A stretch of DNA of 64,000 bases from Oligoflexia bacterium (GCA_016715815.1 JADJXN010000014.1:1-64000), one strand, 5' to 3'. Positions 1 through 8,194 are shown, counted from the stretch's first letter. Numbers and translations: made by a program. Notes: generated by a model from the sequence alone, not told the origin.

Positions 1-644
1 AAAGTAGCTCAAGTATGGTTTCAAAATTTGGGTTAACGCCAACTTGGCTTTTGACTGCCGGAGTTGTGGCTTATATTATTAAAGATAGAATTAAAGAATT
101 ATCTAAAAATTTTTTAGCGGGCAAAGTGGAAAAGGTAGTGGCTGATGTTGAAAAGGTGTTGATTTATAAAGGCCAAGAAGAAAAGCCAGTTGAGCTTGGT
201 AGAATAAAAGAGTATGTCAGGGGAATAAAAGCAAAAGAGCTTTCCTCGGAAGTGTATAGTGTTAGGTATGCCCATGATATGTCTGATATTGAAGCTGAAA
301 TTGGTGAGGATATAATCCATTACAATAAAAAAATATTTATAAACAAAAAATCAAATAAGAATATTAAAAATGAATGGGGCTTAAGAGAAATTATTAGGTT
401 TAGCTTAAGTCAGTATCTTCAAAACTTAGATGACCCATTTAAAGAGGTTTCATTTATAGATGATCTAGGAAAACTTTGCCGCCATGAGGCTCACCGAGTC
501 TACTATGCCCATTTAGCATTTCAATTTAGCTACAAAAGTCCTGAGGGACAACTTTTTAAAGATGTAAAACTAGCAAAGCTAGTTTTAGATAAACAGGGAC
601 TTGTCAAAGTAACACACGCAGTTCAAAATGAAATCTACGTGTGA
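1..644 (+). CDS. Hypothetical protein, 5' end cut by the window
   Basis: I do not recognise this protein. The frame is open from the left edge of the window and the first ATG (position 15) has no Shine-Dalgarno match in front of it, so the true start probably lies outside. The 209 residues from that ATG begin with a hydrophobic stretch (about residues 8-22) that may be a membrane helix, followed by a basic soluble region with no catalytic motif I can name. Its stop overlaps the GTG start of the next gene by four bases (GTGA), so the two are probably co-translated. That is the only functional hint. Confidence 0.6.
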   Translation, partial: SSSSMVSKFGLTPTWLLTAGVVAYIIKDRIKELSKNFLAGKVEKVVADVEKVLIYKGQEEKPVELGRIKEYVRGIKAKELSSEVYSVRYAHDMSDIEAEIGEDIIHYNKKIFINKKSNKNIKNEWGLREIIRFSLSQYLQNLDDPFKEVSFIDDLGKLCRHEAHRVYYAHLAFQFSYKSPEGQLFKDVKLAKLVLDKQGLVKVTHAVQNEIYV

Positions 645-1789
645 AAGATCTTAAAGAATTTTGGAAAAAATCTCAAAATGATCTTATTTTTACGCAATCA
701 ACAGCCCTTGCGTACACAACCCTTGTGTCTTTAGTTCCCCTTTGTGCTGTGGCCTTTTTCTTATTTAAATCTTTTGGTGGATTTGAAAATTTACAGTCGG
801 CTCTAGAGCCACTTATGCAGCAAAATCTTGCCCCTGCATTTGGAGATAAAATTACAAATTATATAAATGCTGCTGTTTCAAAAGTGCATGCGGGGGCCGT
901 TGGTACGGTGGGGTTAATTGGTTTTATTATTACAACGGTTTTAACAATTTCTACCATTGAGAAGTCTTTTAATATTATTTGGGGAGTAAAAAAACCGCGC
1001 TCGTTAAGTAAAAGAATAACAACTTATTGGACGCTTTTATCTATTGGCCCTGTGCTTATAACTCTTTCAGTTGTTTTTGGCTCTCGCGCATTTTTTTGGC
1101 TTGAAAATGATAATGGGGTCATTGCTAATATTTTAGTTATTTTATTAAAATTTATTCCTTATCTGGCCAGTGGTTTATTATTTTCTGCGGTTTTCTTTTT
1201 TATTCCTAACACTCAGGTGAATTATAAAGATGCAATCAAGGCAGGCATTATCACGGGTGTTGTTTTTGAACTGGCTAAGCTTTTATATGCTCGCTATGCC
1301 GTGCAAGCCATTTCTAACGATGCACTTTATGGATCTCTTGTTGTGATCCCGGTGTTTTTAGTTTGGCTTTATGTAGTTTGGCTTATTTTATTATTTGGTG
1401 CTGAGCTTTGTTGTTACTTCCAGTTTAAAAGATTAAAAATTAAATATAAATTTAATTGGCAAGAACGTCTCACCCCTTTTGCAATTGTTGATATTTTAGA
1501 GCTTTTAGTGGGTGCTTCAAAAGCAAAATCAAAGCAAGTTGGCTTAAAAATTGACGAGCTTATGGCTCAGCTTCAAATGCCATTTCATGAGTTGATTTCC
1601 CATTTAGATTTTTTAGTTAATGAAGGCCTTGTAGCCCAATCTCAAAAAAAATACTTTCTTACTATTGCTGAATCAGAAATAAATTTATCAGAAATTTTTG
1701 AAGCTTTAGATGCCCATCGGTATTCCCCAAAGGGTGCACTTTCTTTAAGTGTGCACCAAAAAATGCGCCAGCTTTGGAAAAGTATTTAA
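641..1789 (+). CDS. YihY/BrkB-family inner-membrane protein
   Basis: The first 270 or so residues carry about six transmembrane segments in the arrangement of the YihY/BrkB (virulence factor BrkB) family, including the family-like stretch TISTIEKSFNIIWGV after the second hydrophobic segment and a conserved polar loop before each late helix. Family members are inner-membrane proteins of uncertain function, once misannotated as RNase BN. Residues from about 285 to 382 form a soluble tail that looks like a winged-helix domain (helices, then a short hairpin around KKYFLTIAES), a known extension in some family members. Start is GTG 641, overlapping the stop of the upstream gene. Length of 382 fits the longer family members. 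Confidence 0.88.
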   Translation: MKDLKEFWKKSQNDLIFTQSTALAYTTLVSLVPLCAVAFFLFKSFGGFENLQSALEPLMQQNLAPAFGDKITNYINAAVSKVHAGAVGTVGLIGFIITTVLTISTIEKSFNIIWGVKKPRSLSKRITTYWTLLSIGPVLITLSVVFGSRAFFWLENDNGVIANILVILLKFIPYLASGLLFSAVFFFIPNTQVNYKDAIKAGIITGVVFELAKLLYARYAVQAISNDALYGSLVVIPVFLVWLYVVWLILLFGAELCCYFQFKRLKIKYKFNWQERLTPFAIVDILELLVGASKAKSKQVGLKIDELMAQLQMPFHELISHLDFLVNEGLVAQSQKKYFLTIAESEINLSEIFEALDAHRYSPKGALSLSVHQKMRQLWKSI

Positions 1790-1920
1790 GTATAGAAGCA
1801 GGCCACCGGACCTGGTCCGGAACCGGACGTCATTACAACGTATAATTGCTAAAACTAGTGATATGTTCTTTGCAAATACAAAGAGCGGCCTGTTTAAAGC
1901 CGCCCTTTAAATATGCTTTT

Positions 1921-1946
1921 CCTCCTGACTCAGAAAGGAGGTAGCT
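1921..1946 (+). promoter_or_regulatory. Hairpin sequestering the ribosome binding site, copy 1
   Basis: CCTCCT (1921-1926) can pair over six bases with AGGAGG (1936-1941), leaving the loop GACTCAGAA. AGGAGG is a perfect Shine-Dalgarno sequence five bases before the ATG at 1947, so the folded form would hide the ribosome binding site. In the second copy the stem is CCCCCT/AGGGGG: one pair changed on both sides, with loop and spacing retained. That compensatory change supports a real RNA stem. Confidence 0.7.
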
Positions 1947-2081
1947 ATGAAGAAAAGAAAACACTTCATAGTGAAGATTCGGAGTCTCAGTAGTAAATAC
2001 GAGTCCAGTTTGAGATTTGTGTATTTTAGCACTCGTATAATTTACTTTATTGGGCAGATTTTATTTCGTATTTGGGCTTAA
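1947..2081 (+). CDS. Small basic/hydrophobic peptide, 44 residues, copy 1
   Basis: This short reading frame starts at ATG 1947 behind a perfect AGGAGG and encodes 44 residues: a basic N-terminal half beginning MKKRKHFIVK and a hydrophobic, aromatic C-terminal half ending LFRIWA. It aligns with the 43-residue frame at 18784-18915 with about 19 identical positions (HFI, ESS, IY, LF and the terminal WA among them) and one gap. About eight of the shared residues use different codons in the two copies (for example K10, R12, E19, S20, S21, R30, Y33, final A), which indicates selection on the protein. Function unknown. A short membrane-active peptide under translational control is one possibility; a type I toxin is a guess only. 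Confidence 0.7.
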   Translation: MKKRKHFIVKIRSLSSKYESSLRFVYFSTRIIYFIGQILFRIWA

Positions 2082-2182
2082 GTATTGTTGTGTGGGTATT
2101 TGACACACGGGAAAGTGCTTATGAAAGGCGGCCAGGCCATTTTAAGCTATAAAAAATTAGAAATTTCAAAGTTTATTATAGA

Positions 2183-2208
2183 GAGAGCCCTTACTTCTTC
2201 GGGCTCTC
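2183..2208 (-). terminator. Hairpin at the 3' end of the 694-residue secreted protein gene
   Basis: An eight-base perfect stem, GAGAGCCC (2183-2190) with GGGCTCTC (2201-2208), includes the stop codon and last codons of the minus-strand gene. No clear T-run follows on either strand, so a classical intrinsic terminator is uncertain. It may instead protect the transcript 3' end. Confidence 0.4.
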
Positions 2209-4257
2209 ATCTTCAAGTGCTTTTTCTACTTGTTTTTTTGCAGTTTCCTGGATGACTTTGGCTTGCTCACCAGTAACGCCACCTTTTTGAAGGATTGATT
2301 CTTCAATAACTCGCATTAATGGTGCTGCTGATTCAAGATCTTCAAGTATAATTGAGCCGCCTGGTCCCCAGGTTTGAACTTTATTAAGGGCATTCTTTTT
2401 ATTTTCATCGCCAGAGTTTTTAATGCTTTCAGCTTTAGCTAAAATTATTTCTTTTGTATAGGCGGCCTTATCCATTTCTGCAAGTAGTGATAAGTAGCGG
2501 CCAATATCTACTAGGCGTTTATCATTACGAGCTACTTGCACATTTGGTGGCGGCATAAGGCCTAGCATAATGGCAACAGCATCAAGGGATTTGTAATCAT
2601 CAGCATCAAGGGTTCCTTTTTGGTACATGCCCGCTAAAATAAGCTTTAAAAAATAAATTTTAGCCTCAGTATTAACATCAAGCCTTTTAATGGTAACAAG
2701 GTTTTTGTCTATTGCTACACTTACAGTTTTTATAGATTTTGGATCACAATCTTCATCCATTTTTGGGGTATCAAAATCATCGGTGAGGATAACGGTTTTA
2801 TCACCCACTGCCTTTTCATCAAGGTCTCGCCTAATTGCTACTTTGGCTTTAGTGTTTGCACAAATTTGTTTAGTGTTTTGGTTAAACTCTTCAGCAATTT
2901 CTTTATATTCATCAACCTGATTATTTTTAATAAGTGGGATTTCAGTGGCCACTGCTTGAGCATAGCTAAGTTGAAGTTCTTTATTGGGAATGCGCTTGAA
3001 AACATCACGGGTTAGTATCATCCATAACGTTTTACGTATAATAGGACTTGATTTTACTTGTACAACGGCTTCTGCTGTTCTAGCAGCTCGGTCTGCTTTA
3101 AATTTTGCTTTTGCATTGTTACCAATCCACATTGTGGGAAGTGCATTTATACCATAGGCAATGCCTGCTGAAATAAACCCAGCAAGTAAGCCTGCACCTA
3201 ATTTTTTTGTATCATCAGAAAATCTAATTTTTGCTAAAACCCCGCGGGCGGCTGTTTTTGTTACAGTTACTTGAGCGCCTTCAGAGGCAGCTCTATCAAT
3301 TAAACCCTGCATTGCAGCTCTCTCGGTAGCTTCAAAAGTCACTTCTTTAATAAAGCTTTGCTGAACGGCAGCAGGAATTTGGTTTGCAATAACTTTCGCA
3401 GTTGCTGCTTGAGCCCCTTCAGAAACAACTTGTTGAAACGCAGTTGTAGGAATTTGGTTAATAACACCTTTTGCGGAATTAACAACTAAAAGGCCAAAGC
3501 GTTTTTCTAAGTATTTTGTAAGTTTGCTTTGAAAAAGTGTTGTCCCTGTTCCAATACCTGTAGCAATAGCTAATGTTGTATTAAGTAAGCTTGCGCGAGC
3601 CTGTGGGGTATCAGGAAGTTCGCCATAAAGGGCTGCTAATTTTAAAATCATTTCACTTTGAGTTTTAAATACAGCTAAAAACTCACCACCAAGAACTAAA
3701 CCAATACCAATTCCAATTCCCCAACCTGAGGCAGAACCACTTGATGGGTTAAGTTTTGGGTTAAGTGGTGCAAGAGCAAATAAAATAGAAGCCAGTGCTC
3801 CCCAGCTACCAGCTGAGATAGAAGCTTTTTTAATAATTTGCTCGGCAATTTCATCATCATTTGTATAAGAGCGGCTCTTTTTTAGCTCTCTAATATCTTG
3901 GTAGTAAGGGTAATTTAAGACACCTGAGGCTTGAAGAATATAAGCGCCTAAATCATCCATGGGGTTTAAAGTGGTGTAACCCATGCCTGAGCCCCAACCT
4001 AAACTATAAGGATCTGTTCCTAATGAAGGATCACTTGTCCAGCCGCCGCTCCAGCCAGTGCCTTGGTCTCCGCCAATGCTCCAAGGATCTGAGCCCACAT
4101 CGCCAAAGCGACCTGTGGTTGTGCCAGCTGCAGGTGCCGTTACAGCATTATCCCCAGCGTAAAATGAGCTTGATGGCAACATCCCTTGAGATTGAGCAAA
4201 AACTGTTGTGGGAAGCACTAGTTGAACAGTAAGTAAGGCGGATAAAACTACTTTCAT
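2191..4257 (-). CDS. Large secreted protein of unknown function
   Basis: I do not recognise a family. From the ATG at 4257 the protein has a classical signal peptide (MKVVLSALLT..., cleavage after TVFA). This start has AAAGGAAC just upstream; the ATG pair 15-18 bases further out has no such site. After the signal come about 80 residues rich in Gly, Ser and Trp, then two hydrophobic glycine-rich segments (around residues 155-175 and 185-205) that could be membrane helices or hairpins, then a long Ala/Lys-rich, probably helical region to the C-terminus. It stands alone between two intergenic regions. A predatory or surface role is conceivable but nothing in the sequence proves it. Confidence 0.7.
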   Translation of the reverse strand: MKVVLSALLTVQLVLPTTVFAQSQGMLPSSSFYAGDNAVTAPAAGTTTGRFGDVGSDPWSIGGDQGTGWSGGWTSDPSLGTDPYSLGWGSGMGYTTLNPMDDLGAYILQASGVLNYPYYQDIRELKKSRSYTNDDEIAEQIIKKASISAGSWGALASILFALAPLNPKLNPSSGSASGWGIGIGIGLVLGGEFLAVFKTQSEMILKLAALYGELPDTPQARASLLNTTLAIATGIGTGTTLFQSKLTKYLEKRFGLLVVNSAKGVINQIPTTAFQQVVSEGAQAATAKVIANQIPAAVQQSFIKEVTFEATERAAMQGLIDRAASEGAQVTVTKTAARGVLAKIRFSDDTKKLGAGLLAGFISAGIAYGINALPTMWIGNNAKAKFKADRAARTAEAVVQVKSSPIIRKTLWMILTRDVFKRIPNKELQLSYAQAVATEIPLIKNNQVDEYKEIAEEFNQNTKQICANTKAKVAIRRDLDEKAVGDKTVILTDDFDTPKMDEDCDPKSIKTVSVAIDKNLVTIKRLDVNTEAKIYFLKLILAGMYQKGTLDADDYKSLDAVAIMLGLMPPPNVQVARNDKRLVDIGRYLSLLAEMDKAAYTKEIILAKAESIKNSGDENKKNALNKVQTWGPGGSIILEDLESAAPLMRVIEESILQKGGVTGEQAKVIQETAKKQVEKALEDESPKK

Positions 4258-4461
4258 GAAAGTTCCTTTCATCATTGCAATGATTGTTCAAAATTTGTTG
4301 CAAGGCAAAAGCCAAGCAAGCTTCAAGCTGGCTCAAATATAACTACTTTGACCTAGGAGTACAGAAACATCTGTTAGATTAATTATTTACAAGACGTGTA
4401 AAAATTACTTTACCCTCCTTTGAAACCTGTGATTGACTTAAATTTGAGGGCCAAAACTTCG

Positions 4462-4746
4462 ATGAAATCAAATGCTCTAAAGGCGCTGTTTGTTCCACTT
4501 ATATGGATGTTTTTGCTGTCTTTAGAGATCCTATTGTTTGCTAACCAAGCCAGTGAACACATTTTGGTAAAAATATTTGAAGGTTTTGTCTTTTTAACCA
4601 GTTTCTTTTTTTTTACCGCAGGCGGGGTAACTGCCTTTGTGCATTGGGGCACATTTAAGCTATTTGGTATTTTTTCATTACAGTTTTTCTTTTGGTGGTT
4701 TGTGGCTTTTATGTTTATAACTTTAAAAAATAGGAAAAAGGGGTAA
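4462..4746 (+). CDS. Small integral membrane protein at the head of a redox operon
   Basis: About 94 residues with three hydrophobic segments (roughly residues 7-25, 33-55 and 63-85) and a basic C-terminus ending NRKKG. A GAGG sits about a dozen bases before ATG 4462; an alternative TTG at 4420 would add 14 residues but has no ribosome binding site. No family recognised. Its stop overlaps the next start by one base, and all following genes to 8194 are exported or membrane redox proteins, so it may be a membrane partner of that system. It could also be unrelated and merely co-transcribed. Confidence 0.6.
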   Translation: MKSNALKALFVPLIWMFLLSLEILLFANQASEHILVKIFEGFVFLTSFFFFTAGGVTAFVHWGTFKLFGIFSLQFFFWWFVAFMFITLKNRKKG

Positions 4747-5273
4747 TGTTTATGATTAAAAAATTATTGTTAACTCTAACATTTGGTTTTATTGCTGCAT
4801 TTTCGCTGAGCTCACAAGCTGGTTTAAAAGTTGGTGATTCAGTACCTTGTATAACACTTACACAAGTAATGCCTGATGGTTCTGAAACCCATGGTTGCAT
4901 ATCAGATGCGCAAAACCCTGCTGTTGAAAAGGCTGTGGTTTTAGATTTTATGTCTATTGAATGCTCTTACTGCCTCAGAGATTTACCAACAATTTCAAAG
5001 CTTGCAACAGATCTAAAAGGAATTGCCACTGTAAGGCAAGTCACTTTAGATGAAAATATGGATGAATTTAAAGCTTGGCATAAACAAATGGTGGCATCAG
5101 GAGTGATACATTACCCATTTGCAATGGACCCAAGAAATAAATCTGTAAATGCCTATAAACTTGAGGCTACACCAACAGTGTATGTTATTAAATCAGGCAT
5201 TATTGCGTATGCCCATGTGGGAATGTTAAGATCAAAAGATGTTGAAGATATTAAAAAGGCTGTTAACCAGTAA
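4746..5273 (+). CDS. Exported thioredoxin-like (TlpA/redoxin type) protein
   Basis: A signal peptide of about 25 residues (cleavage near SSQA) precedes a thioredoxin-fold domain. The redox motif is CSYC in FMSIECSYCLRDLP, and the cis-proline loop appears as TPTVYVI. It should act in the periplasm as a thiol-disulfide reductase, receiving electrons through the CcdA-like protein encoded at the end of the operon. Two in-frame starts exist, ATG 4746 and ATG 4752; both give a working signal. The gene overlaps the next one by 35 bases. The exact substrate is unknown. Confidence 0.85.
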   Translation: MFMIKKLLLTLTFGFIAAFSLSSQAGLKVGDSVPCITLTQVMPDGSETHGCISDAQNPAVEKAVVLDFMSIECSYCLRDLPTISKLATDLKGIATVRQVTLDENMDEFKAWHKQMVASGVIHYPFAMDPRNKSVNAYKLEATPTVYVIKSGIIAYAHVGMLRSKDVEDIKKAVNQ

Positions 5274-5466
5274 TATTATTTTCTTTGTGGGCTTGCTCAC
5301 CCTTTCTGGGTGCGCAAGCCTTGAAGATGTTGATCGGGATAAATTAAACCATCCCGCCATGGATTTAAAACAAACACAAACTCCCTCTTTAGGAACTCCA
5401 TATACAAGTCTTAATTCTTTTAGAGAAGCTGCTGCTGGTGGCGGGTGTGGGTCATGCGCAAAATAA
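5239..5466 (+). CDS. DUF4266-like small lipoprotein
   Basis: Seventy-five residues with a lipoprotein signal ending in the lipobox LSGC (Cys about residue 25), a short acidic segment containing HPAMDL, and a glycine/cysteine-rich tail GGGCGSCAK. This layout matches the DUF4266 family as I recall it: tiny lipoproteins usually encoded immediately before a DUF3570 outer-membrane protein and next to thioredoxin-like genes, exactly as here. The C-terminal cysteines are the obvious candidates for metal, disulfide or cofactor chemistry. Function is not established. The start overlaps the thioredoxin-like gene, and the stop overlaps the DUF3570 gene. Confidence 0.75.
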   Translation: MLKILKRLLTSNIIFFVGLLTLSGCASLEDVDRDKLNHPAMDLKQTQTPSLGTPYTSLNSFREAAAGGGCGSCAK

Positions 5467-6494
5467 TTTTTTTTACATACTGTTTTTTGCTTCTAACAGT
5501 CTTACTTTCTATACCTGTTAAGGTTTTTGCTGCAGCTACTACAATGACAACTCAGGTAGATGTGCAAAGCACCCAACAGCCATTAGGAATAAGCACGCAA
5601 GAGAGGTCTCCTCAAACTCAAAACGTGAGAACAAGCTTTGGTTTAACCACAGAAAAATTAGCAAAAGGTGTTACCCTTAACACAAAAATTTTAATAGATA
5701 GCCCAGATTACAGCTTTCTTGAGCTTTTAGATAGAAATGGTCAAAAAACAAAGCTCTCACCAAATTATAATAGCCAAATGCAAACAGAAATCAGGCTTAG
5801 CTACTCAAAGGGTGAGCATTACGTGGGTACTGGTTTTTTTGGTCATATCTCACAAAGCCCATACCAAACTCAAGGAGCGCTTATTGAGTATGAAAAAAGT
5901 TTTTTTAATAAAACAACACTCATTGGTGGGCAGTATAGTTTTTTTGATCAAAAAAAACCTGAGGATTATTTTAACGATCGCGATGGTTTTTTTAAAGCGC
6001 GCCCACTCATTGTAAATGCAAACCAGGCCTTAATTTATTATGAGCAAGTTTTGTCAGAAAAATTAAAATTAAGAACACAAATTTCAACGGCTCACAAAAT
6101 TCAAGAGCGCCCAAGAAATTACGGCGGGGAAGTAAAGCTAGGGTATGCATTTACTAATAAATTATTTGGTACTCTCGCATCTTCTTATTTTTGGGAACCA
6201 AATAATCAGCCATTATTAAATGAAAGGGGATACTTTCAAGCCTATATCAACCAGCTAGAGCTGACAGTTGAGCCAATTTATGACTTTTTTGTCAGTCTCT
6301 CTTATGGTTTTTCAGCTGAAATTGAATCAGATCCACGCTCTCAAACAACAACTCAAGTAGGTTTTGATCAGTACAGCCTAGGGTTAAAATATAATCTTAA
6401 GTCTGTGAGTGTTTTTGTCAGCTCTGCTTACGCACTTTCAAATTCTTTAACTTCAAGCACTAAAGTTTCAGGGGGGCTTTCATGGGCGCTTTAG
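5454..6494 (+). CDS. DUF3570-like outer-membrane beta-barrel protein
   Basis: Signal peptide of about 27 residues (cleavage after VFAA or nearby), then alternating aromatic/polar strands typical of a beta-barrel, for example YVGTGFFGHIS, TTLIGGQYSFFDQ and LGLKYNLKSVSVFVSS, ending in strands close to the C-terminus. Position directly after the DUF4266-like lipoprotein supports the DUF3570 assignment, since the two families travel together. The ATG at 5454 gives the cleaner signal peptide; a GTG nine bases earlier is possible. It probably forms the outer-membrane part of this redox system, perhaps exposing or importing a reduced or metal-bearing partner. That role is inferred. Confidence 0.75.
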   Translation: MRKIIFFTYCFLLLTVLLSIPVKVFAAATTMTTQVDVQSTQQPLGISTQERSPQTQNVRTSFGLTTEKLAKGVTLNTKILIDSPDYSFLELLDRNGQKTKLSPNYNSQMQTEIRLSYSKGEHYVGTGFFGHISQSPYQTQGALIEYEKSFFNKTTLIGGQYSFFDQKKPEDYFNDRDGFFKARPLIVNANQALIYYEQVLSEKLKLRTQISTAHKIQERPRNYGGEVKLGYAFTNKLFGTLASSYFWEPNNQPLLNERGYFQAYINQLELTVEPIYDFFVSLSYGFSAEIESDPRSQTTTQVGFDQYSLGLKYNLKSVSVFVSSAYALSNSLTSSTKVSGGLSWAL

Positions 6495-7177
6495 GCTTTT
6501 TACGCAATTTGCACTTGTTGTTATACTTAAGTGTGCTTAGCGTGGGCTGTATTGGAAGTAATTTAAAGTATGAACTGGGTAAGCCTGAAGTTACAAGCCC
6601 ACAACACATTTCCACAATAGCAGCTGAGGTGACAGGTTCTAATGGAGAAAAAATTAACCTGGGAGATTACAAAGATACAAATTTAGTTATAATGTTTGCT
6701 CAGTTTTTTTGTGAGGTGTGTAAAAAAGAAGCCTATGATCTAACGCAAAGCTTAGGGGCAGAGTTTAAAGAGCCTAGAAATGCTAAGCTTATTACAATAA
6801 TAATTTCCTCATCTGTTGAGAAGGCTTTAGCATGGAAGCAAACACAAAAGGTGCCATGGACAGTTGCATCAATTCCTAACAATAAACTTTTAAAAAACTT
6901 TTGCCCAGAGGGGTTAACCCCATGTACTGTTATTCAAAAGCCTCAAAAGGGAGTTGTTTTTATTCACCAAGGTGAAGTGACACCTGTTGAAATTATCTCT
7001 TATGTGGGGCCATGGCAGTTTGACAGTCAACAAACTCAAAAAAAGAAGGAGCCTCTTATTTATGACACTAAAGTTCCAAAATTTTCTACTGGTAACCCTA
7101 AGCTGGATGATCTTCTTAATGATCCCAAAAACATTTGCGCTCCCTCCGGAGCTACAGGCAAACCTCACGGACCTTGA
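6482..7177 (+). CDS. Thioredoxin-like lipoprotein
   Basis: A short N-terminal hydrophobic signal ends in the lipobox SVGC (Cys about residue 23). The body has a thioredoxin fold with CEVC in FAQFFCEVCKKEAYDL as the redox pair. A late Cys pair and a Pro-containing segment (around residues 140-150) stand where a cis-proline loop would be, though less canonical than in its neighbours. The C-terminal 38 residues are encoded in DNA that also encodes the signal peptide of the next gene. Likely anchored in the inner or outer membrane facing the periplasm. It could be a dedicated reductant for the DUF4266/DUF3570 pair. Confidence 0.75.
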   Translation: MGALGFLRNLHLLLYLSVLSVGCIGSNLKYELGKPEVTSPQHISTIAAEVTGSNGEKINLGDYKDTNLVIMFAQFFCEVCKKEAYDLTQSLGAEFKEPRNAKLITIIISSSVEKALAWKQTQKVPWTVASIPNNKLLKNFCPEGLTPCTVIQKPQKGVVFIHQGEVTPVEIISYVGPWQFDSQQTQKKKEPLIYDTKVPKFSTGNPKLDDLLNDPKNICAPSGATGKPHGP

Positions 7178-7541
7178 GGGAAAACAAGCACAAATTAAAA
7201 CAGAAAAAAATAAAGAGCTTGTTGTGTTTTGGGCTACCTGGTGCCCAGATTGTAAAGACAAAATTGAAAACCATTTGCCAAAAATTAATGCATCAAAAGA
7301 TGTTTCAGTCATTTTGGTAAACACTGAAAAAGATATTGAGCGAGTTAAAAAGTTTGTTGAAAAGCAGCAAGTTAAAATGCCCGTAGTTATGGACCTAGAT
7401 AAAAAACTAAGAAAAGAGTTAAAAATTTCAGGCGTTCCTGGCTGGGCCGTTTACAAGCGCGAAAATAAAAAAGCCCCTTGGACTCTTATTACAAAAGAGA
7501 ATGCCTATGATGAAAAAAAAGTTAAAGAGGCGCTAAACTAA
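7062..7541 (+). CDS. Exported TlpA-like thiol-disulfide oxidoreductase
   Basis: The start at ATG 7062 is supported by AAGGAG nine to ten bases upstream and by a good signal peptide (cleavage after KTFA). The mature protein has the classic thioredoxin motif WCPDC in FWATWCPDCKDK and a cis-proline loop SGVPGWAVY. It should reduce a periplasmic disulfide with electrons from the membrane CcdA-like protein, whose start overlaps this gene's stop by one base. The first 116 bases of the gene lie inside the preceding gene in another frame, an unusually long overlap. Confidence 0.88.
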   Translation: MTLKFQNFLLVTLSWMIFLMIPKTFALPPELQANLTDLEGKQAQIKTEKNKELVVFWATWCPDCKDKIENHLPKINASKDVSVILVNTEKDIERVKKFVEKQQVKMPVVMDLDKKLRKELKISGVPGWAVYKRENKKAPWTLITKENAYDEKKVKEALN

Positions 7542-8194
7542 TGTTATTGGCTTTTGGAGCGGGTTTTTTATCTTCTCTTAACCCATGTGTGTACCCGTTA
7601 ATTCCGCTCATTATTGGGTTTTTTGGCCGTGAAGAATCAAAACAACAAAGAATTCAAATCGGAGTTTATGTTATTGGCCAAGTGCTTACTTTAACTACGT
7701 TAGGTGTAGTGGCGGTCAGTATTGGGGAGACCTTTGGGTTTACTTCTGAAAGCAAGGCCATTAATTTATTCTTAGCCGTATTTTTAATTTCAATGGCTGT
7801 TTATTCTTGGCTTGGCAAAATGCCAGGTATTGTAAATAAATTTAACCATAAATTTTCAAATTTAGGTTCTGGCCACTCTAATAGGTACATTGAAGCTCTA
7901 CTTTTAGGCGTGGGCTCAGCCCTTGTAACATCCCCTTGCTCAACCCCTATGCTTTCAAGTGTGCTCACATTAATGGCCACATCTCAAACCTTATTAAAAG
8001 GTACAGCAATGATGTTTTTTTACTCTTTAGGTTTTTCTACTTTTTTAGCCCTTATTTCTTTAGGGGTTTTAAATTTAAAAAAGCTTCCTAAGGCAGGTAA
8101 GTGGATGAACATAGTTCATAAATTTAGCGCAGTGCTACTTTTTCTAATTGGCCTTCATTTTATTGGTAAAACTTTTAAAATTTTTGATTTTTAA
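7541..8194 (+). CDS. CcdA-type membrane thiol:disulfide interchange protein
   Basis: About six membrane segments in 217 residues. The two catalytic cysteines of the CcdA/DsbD-beta family are visible in the pseudo-repeats SLNPCVYPLIP (first helix) and TSPCSTPML (fourth helix). The family moves reducing equivalents from cytoplasmic thioredoxin across the inner membrane to periplasmic thioredoxin-like proteins. Here the three thioredoxin-like proteins of the same operon are the obvious acceptors. The gene is the last of the operon and meets the convergent phospholipase D-like gene with a four-base overlap. Symbol left blank because it could equally serve cytochrome maturation. Confidence 0.9.
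   Translation: MLLAFGAGFLSSLNPCVYPLIPLIIGFFGREESKQQRIQIGVYVIGQVLTLTTLGVVAVSIGETFGFTSESKAINLFLAVFLISMAVYSWLGKMPGIVNKFNHKFSNLGSGHSNRYIEALLLGVGSALVTSPCSTPMLSSVLTLMATSQTLLKGTAMMFFYSLGFSTFLALISLGVLNLKKLPKAGKWMNIVHKFSAVLLFLIGLHFIGKTFKIFDF

Larger units (their letters stand above)
1806..2112 (+). repeat. Structured intergenic element, copy 1 (small-peptide element)
   Basis: This 400-base gap between the YihY gene and the convergent secreted-protein gene is not empty. It holds, in order, a near-perfect palindrome (arms CCGGACC and GGTCCGG, 1806-1820), a hairpin with arms GCGGC/GCCGC (1885-1903), a hairpin with arms CCTCCT/AGGAGG (1921-1941), a 44-codon reading frame (1947-2081), and a hairpin with arms GTGTG/CACAC and a nine-base loop (2090-2108). 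The same order of parts, with related sequence, recurs at 18690-18944. The conservation from about 1850 to 2110 is my own alignment by eye. Confidence 0.75.

Noticed and set aside
6914..7324. A 136-codon minus-strand frame
   Set aside because: Lies antisense inside two well-supported thioredoxin-like genes, with no start signal of its own.
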